From the NCBI GenBank assembly GCA_002682825.1, contig NOKP01000031.1, positions 372,001 to 436,000 on the forward strand: a stretch of 64,000 nucleotides of DNA. Reading direction: 5' to 3'. Positions 55,829-64,000 of this stretch are shown here, piece after piece. The notes beneath the pieces were generated by a model. It ran no database searches. It was not told the DNA's origin and saw only the letters and a list, made by a program, of their open reading frames with translations. Both the position numbers and the translations under genes were made by a program. This DNA is from Neonectria sp. B-13 (taxonomy: Eukaryota > Ascomycota > Sordariomycetes > Hypocreales > Nectriaceae). Within the stretch, counting starts at the first letter, position 1. Each line of letters begins with the position of its first letter.

Positions 55829-58715
55829 ATGGACTTGTTGAGCGAATCAAGCCTCCGAGCTGGCGGGCATCGCAAGCGGTCAATGCAGGCCTGCCTCTCC
55901 TGTAGGACGAGAAAGGTCCGCTGCGACGTGTCTTCTCGTGGCCAGCCATGCACCAACTGTGACCTGGATGCTAAAAACTGTCTCCTGGTCGGCCGAGCTT
56001 CTCGAATGTTGGAACATCCTGAAATCCACTTTGTAGTCTACATCAGCTGACCTTACTCACGTACAGAGGTCAAGACGTCCCGAGACGACGATCGCACCGA
56101 CAAACCAGCGACTGTTCATCTCAACGGAAACAACAAGCACCAACCGACTTAGGCAATGACACTGATGCCGTGGCATCCCAGACAATCCCCCCACTGGCGG
56201 AGTCAAGAGAGACGGCAGATGAGCCAGAACCAATGGACTTCGACAACTTCTGGGAGCTCGAGATGGATATGCCCCAGTCCGGCGACCCTTTTGACAGGAA
56301 CGGCCTAGCAGCTGCAGACCAAGATTTCATACTGCCCGAATGCTTTGAAACTATCGGCGGGACGCGTACGACAGGTATCGTCATTATCCCTTTTTGTCTT
56401 GACTGGTACCATCTGACTCGCATATCGGATAGAAACAACCTCCCAAGAAGGAATGCCACGCATGGGTAATGAACAGCACTCAAGAAGTGATTCAGGATCT
56501 GTTCATCAGAAAAAGCGTCCGAGGAATGGCAGCACTACAGTCCTCTACTCTCACTACCGGTATCTCAGTATCGGTAATCTCCACAACATCCCTCATCAAG
56601 ACGTCAGCTATCTGGAGGCCCAAGGATGTCTCCATGTTCCAACTCGACCTGTTCTTGACAACTTTGTCGAACAGTACTTTACTCACTCCCATGTCTTCCT
56701 CCCATTGCTAAATGAGGGCGACTTTTGGGACATGTATTCTCAACGAGATAACGCGGCTTCGGATGACAAGATATCCCTACTGGTCTTTCACGCCATGTTA
56801 TTTGCTAGCTGCAATGTGAGCTGACTCGGAAATCCCACCCTCGCAATACTGGTTTCTACGAGAAGGCTTACAAGGGCCTAGTTTGTCCCCCTCGAAATCA
56901 TCCAGACGCTAGGTTTCTCTAGCATCCGATCCGCGAGAGCCGAATACTATAGGAGAACAAAGGTGCGAAATCAACAACATACCTAGCTGTATAACTAGAG
57001 TCAGTGCTGACAAGAACCCCATCTCCTTTAACAGTTGTTGTTCGATCTAGAAACAGAGACAACATCCCTTCCGCTGGCACAATCTGCCCTGTTGTTGATG
57101 GGCTGGGTACCGCCTTCAAACGCGACCCTCACCCCACATAAGACATGGCTAGGTCGCGCTATTCAACACGCGAGAAGCTCCAACGCAGATCGTCATGCAG
57201 AGACCCTCGAATTGCCAATTTCAGCTACTCCAGCTGAGAGGAAGCATCACAATGCCCTTCGCCGACTGTGGTGGTGCTGTGTCATCTTGGATCGCATCTC
57301 GCCCCTCTGCACCCGATTCAGTCTCCAAATCACGCATGATCGTTTCGATTTCAAGTACAGCGCCAGGCTAGGTATGGCAGATCTCCAGGACGAGATATAT
57401 CGTTCAAGCGTCTTTACTCCAGCAACAAAGCGACGTCTGATTGCTCTGTTCTCTAAATTTCTCGAATTTGCTATTATACTGACTGATGTGCTGACCCTGA
57501 CATTCCCTTTCGAGGATTCCGTCAAGTCCCCTCGGGAATCACTAGAAGATGGAGATATTGATGTCACAAAGTGCGACGCTTCGCTGAAAAACTGGTACGC
57601 ACGAGCCGCAGCCGAATTTCCTCCCTGCGAAGACGAGTACCATAACCTGCCTGGTAAGAAGCAGGAGGGGGCAAAGTCTACGGTACTATATACGAATCTT
57701 GTGTATATTTACTACCAGTGAGTCGATTGAGCCTAGTTGGGTCACATTCACCCCTTTTGTAGTCGGCTCTAACCGTAGAAAAGCACCGCTCTCATCGCAC
57801 TTTGCCATTACAAGATTCTCCGCCAATCGGTCGCCTCAACTCAGACGACCACGGAGATGGGGGAAGTCGGGCAGTCCAACAAGCTCGATGCAAGTCGCTG
57901 TGAACTACAAGACTCCATGGGGAGAGTGACAAAGTGCTTTGAGTTGCTGACCCGGTGTCGGCTTGCCCGTTGGCTGCCAATATCAGCGTGAGTGCACAAC
58001 GCCTCAGAGAAATACTACAACACCGAGCTGACGAATTACATGGGACAGAGTTGCCTGCATTGCCACGCCTTTAGCCTTGCATGTCATTTCCGCTAGACTG
58101 TCTTCTCTCAGCAGGGAGTTGGCCTTTGACCCCCCGACCAGCGGATCTGATGCAACTTCAGCCTCGAGCCAGCACCGACTGGATATTTTGGCTGAGACAA
58201 TGACGGCGTTTGTACCGCAGTACGACGGTGTAGAATGGATCAAGAAAACCGCAAGACACGTTGCCAACCTGGCGCAAATCGATCGCCTGTCTTTATCTCA
58301 GCCTGGCCAGACATCTGTAACGGATTGGAGCCAGATCCTGACGAGTCAACCGAACACGTACCTAAAAATGACCTGGACAATCGACTTGTGTATCAGCAAG
58401 GGAAGATTGCCTGAGAAACACGACTTTCCTGGGTGGCTGCTCGGCCAGTTGACCTCGTCCAAGAATCCGAACTCTACCTTGCTTCAGCAGCAAGATCGAT
58501 TTCACTCCATGACAGAACTAAATGCACGTGGCGGGTCTATGAACTGCGATATCGAACAGATTTTGGGCCTCGTCCCTCAAATGACCGACTTCAGGCCTTC
58601 CGGGCGACTATTGGTAGACCAGGAAGATGATGATTTCGGTAACGACTGGCCCCATGGTGACGACATTGGCAGGACGGGATGGAACTTGTTCGGGGCTTTG
58701 CAAGAGCAGCAGTAA
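55829..58715 (+). CDS. Zn2Cys6 fungal-specific transcription factor, likely cluster regulator
   Basis: Seven exons (55829-56007, 56067-56374, 56433-56815, 56882-56962, 57035-57717, 57784-57987, 58049-58715) give 834 residues. The zinc cluster is near the N-terminus, with Cys 22, 25, 32, 41, 44 and 51 and RTRKVRC. The regulatory domain begins FVEQYFTHSHVFLPLLNEGDF, with RRLWWCCVILDRISPLC in the middle. The acceptor of exon 6 was chosen so that YIYYHTALIALC, a family-typical helix, is continuous. The first intron has a weak donor (GTTGGA), so the link between DNA-binding and middle regions is less sure. Position between the BVMO and the transporter suggests it controls the cluster. Confidence 0.88.
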
Positions 58716-59259
58716 GACTAAGATGAATAAATAAGCCAATTACTTGACGAATTCCCACAGGCGAGGAAAGGCGTTCCCTAGATTAGTATCTCGGACTACC
58801 CGTTGCCTTGGTCCGATACCTCGGCCCCACAAGCCACCATAGAAAACGCAGATCGTCGTGAAAGGCTAAAGCTCATTAGCTTGGGAATTCGGCCGCTAAC
58901 GAGCCTCCCTCGGCAAGGGGGACCCATATTGCCGCGGTGAGGCTTGTCACCTTATCTAGGGGACGTCACACGGAGACAGGTTCTGAGGATAGGTCTATGG
59001 CAACCATGCATCTCTACCCCGCGGGGACAGTCGCTGTGAAGGGATCCGGACCTAATGCACCCCGGATTACTAGGTCTTGACTCTGACAAATCGCGGCGCG
59101 ACACTCTACACATCTACCTACATCACAAAGTGCGTATATATATTCGACTCTGTGCCTCGTAATTAAAGTTGGAACCTCCATCGAGCCCCATGCTCCTTGT
59201 CTCAGTCAGATAGTTACTTGATATAATCGTTGCCAACTTGTCCTAGCCATCCACGAGTC
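58716..59259. promoter_or_regulatory. MFS promoter with inverted repeat and shared motifs
   Basis: TCGGAC (58791-58796) and GTCCGA (58811-58816) form an inverted repeat with a 14-bp spacer. TTGCCTTGGTCC at 58803-58814 is identical to the element at 52956. CCTCGG occurs at 58819-58824 and CCCTCGG at 58907-58913. These are candidate sites for the adjacent Zn2Cys6 regulator. Confidence 0.55.
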
Positions 59260-61535
59260 ATGGAGCAACAGCCGACGCACCACGCGTGAGTGTACCAGGT
59301 CGCGCAGTATCTGGCTTAGTATAACCCCGTGTTTCTAACTTAATCAAAGGTCTGATAGCAATGCTAGCACTGCAGTCCCAGGGACTGTGGATATGAGCAT
59401 TGTTGGTAAGTTTGATCCCTCTAAATATTGGGAACAATTACTTTCATTAACACGACGGCCTGCATAGACGGGCAGGAGACTGCATACGGACTGGCCTTGT
59501 ACCCTATTCCATCCAAAGATCCTAATGATCCCCTTATAGTGCGTCCCCCCCTGTTATTCATGCTAACCAACTGTGCTAACTGAATCGTCATTCCACAGTG
59601 GCCGAAGCGGAAAAAGTTCACCGTCTTGTTTCTCGTTTCTATCTACTCGTTCCTAGCAAATGGTGCACTGTTCGGAGCGAGTGTGTATGTCAATTACCTT
59701 GCGGAACTGTTTCAAAAGACGCCTAACGAAACGTCTCATCTCGTCACATATCCAAATCTGCTTTTTGGTTTCGGTGAGATACCCCTGGTGCATCATCTGA
59801 GTTAGGAACAGTATAGTTGCTAACATCTATTCCTAGGTTCTCTCATCTTTGTGCCGATGTATCACAAGATTGGACGCCGACCAGTCATGCTCATATCTAT
59901 TGTTCTGGTAAGCAGCTTCCCCTCACAGAGCTATACTTCAAGTTCGCGTGCTGACGACCATATCCTCCTAGTACTGCGCCGGGCTCCTTGGATGCGCTCT
60001 ATCCAACTCCTACAACGTACTTCTTGGCTTCCGAATGCTCCACGCGTTTGCTTCCTCGGTCTGCGAGGCACTCCCAGCACAGGCCGTGGCGGACATTTTC
60101 TTTCTCCACGAACGCGGTAAAGCACTTGGCTGGTATACTTGTAGGTGTTATCATCAACGCTTCAGTTTCTTCGAGTGGGAACCATGCATCGAGAAATTAA
60201 CTGACCTCTTGAACAGTTGCTCTAACCACTGGTACCCTGAGCGCTGTTCCTGCTAGTTACATGCTGTCTAGCGGCAAGTCCTACAACCTCTTCTTCTGGG
60301 TCGAGTTTGCCTGCGGATGTCTCTTGTTCCTTGGCACATTCTTCTGCTTCGAGGAGACCATGTACCTTGGAAGGGTGAAGGCTCTAGGCGCTAGACCTGT
60401 GGATGAACATGTCGTCAGCTATGAAAAGGACGACGAGCAAAGCGTTCGGCAAATCGAGAGCCGGGCAAGACAGACCGATTCAGAAGTGCCCACACGAAAG
60501 ACATACCGACAACAGCTCAAGGTTTTCGATAAGACTGACCCCGAATCTCCAATCTTTCTCATGATGGTAATATCAACCTGTTCCTGTGTTTTTCCCAGAC
60601 AGCGAGGATTATTCTGTTATGGTGACTAATGTATAATCTCTTTCAGGCCCGATCGTTCACGTACTTCATCGTTCCCCCAGTCTTCTGGGTTTGTTCAACT
60701 TATGGTATGTGCAAAATCGCAAATGAGAAAAGCGTTGTCGCTCAATGGGTAATTTAGGCATGATCATCGGCCTCGGAGCTCTTGCTTTCACGTCAACCTT
60801 TCCAGTCATCGTCGCTTCGCCACCATACTCCTGGCCAATTGTAAGAACGTCTGAATGATCAATTTGACGAAAGCTGTGTCGACTTAAGGAAAGGTTCAGC
60901 CCAACTAACGCTTAATGTGCAGGAAAACACAGGCCTCGTCTCCGTCGCTGCCTTTCTTGGCTACCTTCTTGCTATGGGCCTGTTCGGTACGCTTCCCGAC
61001 CGATTTGCGGCAAGATTGACCAGGAGAAACAAAAACATTCACGAAGCGGAGCACCGCCTCTGGTGCCTTGTCATAGTTTTCTTGATATCTCCTGCATCAC
61101 TCATTTTGTATGGATACTGCGCCGAGAAGCACCTGCATTGGGTTGGCCTCGTCTTCGCCGTTGGCATCTTCCAGTTTGGTAAGTTCGATAGTCCTTCTTT
61201 GATGACCGAGTCTAACCATCCTCTGTTGTAAACCAGGTTCTTTCTTCTACTTGACTTACACGCTTGCCTACGCTATGGACTCATACGAGGCAAATATTCC
61301 AGAGATGTTAATCGCCATGAACGTTGGGAAGCAGGCTATCTCGTTCGGATTCGGATTCGAGGTCATTAACTGGATCACGGAGAACGGATATATTACCATG
61401 TTTGCAGGCATTTTCTGTGGCGTCTTAGTAGCCAATAACCTGGTCGTGTTTATCTTCCTAGCCTTTGGTAAGACTATGAGGAGGTTTTTCGGACAAACCC
61501 GACTTGGAAAGATGCATAAGAATAGTATTACTTAA
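59260..61535 (+). CDS. MFS transporter (DHA1-like, 12 TM)
   Basis: Eleven exons (59260-59285, 59350-59405, 59468-59538, 59599-59773, 59837-59907, 59972-60140, 60217-60566, 60647-60704, 60758-60840, 60923-61178, 61237-61535) give 537 residues. A soluble N-terminus ending WPKRKKFT leads into the first span. The loop 2-3 signature is MYHKIGRRPVMLIS, corresponding to GxxxDrxGRR. A charged central loop (about 70 residues, KDDEQSVRQIESRARQTDSE) splits two six-helix halves. WPKRKK before span 1 and the PxxWxxxF-like start resemble fungal drug/polyamine-type DHA1 carriers. It would exchange a small molecule with protons at the plasma membrane. Uptake or export of the cluster compound cannot be told apart. 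Confidence 0.92.
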
Positions 61536-62644
61536 AGTAGTTCTATAGATTGACGTCTTTAACAAACCTTTCTCAGATTTGTCAAGGTTAAATCAGCCTA
61601 TTTCCGCATTATACTAGTTATTTCGACCTTGCAGCTCTCGAAAGTTAGATTCTACTATATGTTTAATTCAAACTAAACTTCTCTCTTTCTCTTCTAATTT
61701 CATTTTCAGGTTGCATGCCAGCTTTTCTGATATTTATCCTCAATCTGTACATGCACTTTCGCGTTGAGGGAGGAGTAGGATTGTCCTAGAGCAGATGGAC
61801 ATGGAGAAGCAACCTGTTCAGGTATCCTTCGCCGTGTTATTCTCTCCGTCCAGGGAGTTACCCTCGGAGCCAGATTCACCTCCACTGTCCCCGATAACAA
61901 TGCTACCACGTCCCAAAGCAGGACGGTTTCAGCAGGCCCTGTAATCTCAACTAGTTTTCTGCCTAAATAATCACATCAGCTTTGATAACGTGGAATTCCG
62001 ACTTCGAAAATGGCACGCTGAGTTCGCTTCAGGCCTAAAGTATGGCCATCCCCTTTCGCACACGCCAAAGAAAGAAAGCGCCCACCTGATTCCGTAGAAG
62101 GTTAACTAAACTACTCTGTCAGCCGCTTGCATGCCATAAAAAGGTGGTGTGAGGTGCCAAGCCTTGAAGACGATTACGAAGGAGCCCCATAGCGCCATGA
62201 TCCTGACGCGCGAACCGGGGTTGAAGCTTTCGCCGGTTTGCTTGGCTGCGATATGCCACTTTTCTAAGCTTCGGCCACCGATTGGCTAGTCTCAATTTAA
62301 ACGGGTTCTATGTCAGCCGGTTGCGTCTATGCCCACTTAGCACGTACGGCTAAGCCTGGGCTCTGGAGTTGACTAGGACTTTTTCTCTCCAAGGCTCGCT
62401 CGCACACGTCATAGTGCAGTTTACTCGGCTTCCTACGATTGCATGGCGTGATCTTCAGCGACTAGGATGTAAGGTTATAAGGCCTTGGGAACACTGGCAG
62501 CGTAAACTGCCCTCCCTATCTTCGTGGGAGCTTTCACACACTGACACTTCGAGACACACCGCGCAGCCAGTGTTTTGCTTCTCTTGACTTTCTAAAATTT
62601 ATCACACATCCGTTTTACCAAAGTCTTTATTCCGGCTCCTGGAA
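61536..62644. other. Intergenic region between MFS and epimerase-like gene
   Basis: 1.1 kb without a supported gene. The left part is AT-rich. One CCCTCGG lies at 61861-61867. A short frame at 62369-62587 has no motif. The last ~200 bp are the epimerase-like gene's promoter. Confidence 0.45.
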
Positions 62645-63510
62645 ATGACACCTCTTCGGGTTCTTTTGTTTGGCGGCAATGCCTCGATCTCTCGCCTAAT
62701 GACACCAATGATGCTTGAACGTTCTTGGGACGTCATCAGTGTGGTAAGAGATGCACGACAGAGAGACAGAATCCTCCGATTAGGAGACGGCAAAAAAGGC
62801 AAGGTGGACGTCATAGTGTACGATCTGGAAGGGATGCAGAGCGTTTCTGACGCCCAAGCCATCATCGAACGTGCGAAGCCCAACACAATCGTTTTCGCCG
62901 CAGGTACGAATACCACAAGTCAAGAATTGCACCCTGCTTGTCGTACATGCTTGGCTGAATCTTTTTCATAGGCTCCATGTCCAATCCATTCGGTGTGGAT
63001 CGAGATGCTGCCAGGTACATCATGAAGGCATCCGCAGCCGACTCCGATATCATCAAGTTCCTCTTCATCTCATTCCCCTCATCGCGCAGAAACAGAGCAC
63101 CGTGGTGGTCGGAAAGCGCTTATCGCGACTGGTTGACCGAGAAATCCTCTTATGGAGATATCTACCAGGCGAAGCTTGAGGCCGACGAGTACCTTGTCGC
63201 CCAAGCCAACGCCCGAGTGAGCCAAGGAGGCCCAGGTTTCCAAGCAATCAGCCTCAGGCCTACTTGGTTGACAAATTCAAAAGGAACTGGTCGGGTACAG
63301 CTCGGCAAGGGTGGTTGTGTGGGACAAGTCACTCGGGACGATGTCGCTCGTGTCGCCGTGAGTCTCCTGTCCAGACATGATACCAAAGGATGGTTCGATT
63401 TGTTTCAAGGCGATGTCAAAATTGAAGATGCGGTAGAGATAGTCGTTAAAGACGGAACCAATTGCATTGAAGGAGAGGACATCCGCAGCATGGACCAGTT
63501 GGCGGATTAG
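62645..63510 (+). CDS. NAD(P)-binding epimerase/reductase-like protein
   Basis: Two exons (62645-62903, 62972-63510) give 265 residues. The N-terminus LRVLLFGGNASISRLMTPMML is a degenerate Rossmann start (GGNASIS instead of GxxGxxG), followed by VVRDARQRDRI, the usual position for NADP phosphate-binding arginines. A YGDIYQAKLEADEYL segment carries the Tyr-x3-Lys-like pattern (Tyr, Ala-Lys). SLRPTWLTNSKGTGRV and ISRDDVA-like TRDDVARVAVSLL are typical of NAD(P)H-binding atypical SDRs (HIM1/YwnB-like). The function is unknown. It may reduce or isomerise a cluster intermediate, or be a bystander. Confidence 0.88.
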
Positions 63511-63809
63511 TTCGAAGGCGACGGGTTTGGTCATGCTGTAGGGGCTTAGTAAATTCGTCTACGACGACGAGAGCACCGGCGAGATCTCCTGGGCTCTTGG
63601 GTAGCCAAGTTGCATTTCAGGAAATAAGATGATGGAAAGAGGCTTTCTATAAGTTCATGTGAAGTTCCAGTGCTGTGAACTTTGGATATATGTCGTGTTA
63701 CGGGACACGTAATATGACAATATTGTGACTTCAAGATGCTGCTACCATCAGGTGCCAGTATCAGTTCAGATATTTGAAAATACTGATTAATTCTTTTCAA
63801 GAGCTTCAG

Positions 63810-63971
63810 TCAATATCTTAACTCCATGCTCCGCCATTCCTCTTGGGCTTTATACTCAGACGTGGCCGTACCTTCAGCCGGCCAGTCGTGCTTTGAGCAG
63901 GGTGACGATAGCTCTCGAATATTTGCTGCGGTTGAGAAGCCCCTTGCACAGTTTGGACAAGAGGCCGCCAC
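63810..63971 (-). CDS. Possible last exon of a gene cut by the window edge (zinc-finger-like)
   Basis: On the minus strand a possible acceptor (GCTGCAG at 63972-63978, with GCTAAT before it) opens a 53-codon frame beginning VAASCPNCARGFSTAANI and ending EEWRSMELRY at TGA 63810-63812. Cys-x2-Cys and Cys...His spacing hints at a zinc finger. The rest lies outside the window, so this is a weak call. Confidence 0.3.
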   Translation of the reverse strand: MAASCPNCARGFSTAANIRELSSPCSKHDWPAEGTATSEYKAQEEWRSMELRY

Positions 63972-64000
63972 CTGCAGCTACACGTAATTAGCATTAATGA

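Noticed and set aside
47673..63510. Interpretation as a classical secondary-metabolite biosynthetic cluster
   Set aside because: No PKS, NRPS, terpene synthase or prenyltransferase is in view. The enzyme set fits degradation better, though a backbone gene beyond 64 kb cannot be excluded.

Overview
The window is nuclear DNA of a filamentous ascomycete (Pezizomycotina). Most genes have several short introns of about 45-70 bp with GT-AG ends and CTAAC/CTGAC-like branch sites. The gene content is typically fungal: three Zn2Cys6 regulators, a tannase/feruloyl esterase, a GH16 membrane protein, a fungal GT2 and a LaeA-like methyltransferase. Both tRNA genes carry introns. The content would suit a sordariomycete, but nothing here fixes a genus. 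I built gene models by joining frames at consensus splice sites and checking the phase of every exon. No homology search was run.

Layout. 0-11 kb is dense: the tail of a ferric-reductase-like flavoprotein, a Zn2Cys6 regulator, an old-yellow-enzyme-type flavin oxidoreductase, a second Zn2Cys6 regulator and a conserved coiled-coil protein. 11-14.2 kb is gene-poor. 14.2-23.1 kb holds an AIF-like Rieske flavoprotein, a dynamin-like GTPase with an unusual Glu/Ala/Arg repeat tail, a LaeA-like methyltransferase and a divergent O-methyltransferase with a 21-nt microexon. 23.4-27 kb has an intron-bearing tRNA-Leu, a decayed metallophosphoesterase and a GNAT acetyltransferase. 27-34.4 kb holds two divergent, cell-surface-related genes: a GH16 membrane-anchored glucanase-like protein and a 14-exon GT2 glycosyltransferase. 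34.4-39 kb has a gene relic, an intron-bearing tRNA-Pro, a tannase-family esterase and a possible drug-transporter relic. 39-43.1 kb is one very large secreted subtilase (1249 aa) carrying two unrelated internal repeat arrays. 43.1-46.3 kb is another gene-free stretch.

The most interesting part is 47.6-63.5 kb. Seven genes lie together: a membrane-anchored short-chain dehydrogenase, an alpha/beta-hydrolase, an AMP-forming acyl-CoA ligase, a Baeyer-Villiger monooxygenase (BVMO), a Zn2Cys6 regulator, an MFS transporter and an NAD(P)-binding epimerase-like protein. There is no PKS, NRPS or terpene synthase in view. The enzyme set fits an alcohol -> ketone -> ester/lactone -> hydroxy acid -> acyl-CoA route, so I propose a catabolic or detoxification cluster. 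The two divergent promoters and the regulator/transporter intergenic region share a CCCTCGG-type motif and a longer 12-mer, which supports co-regulation. The left flank of the cluster is a broken phosphotransferase pseudogene. A possible zinc-finger gene is cut off at the right edge.
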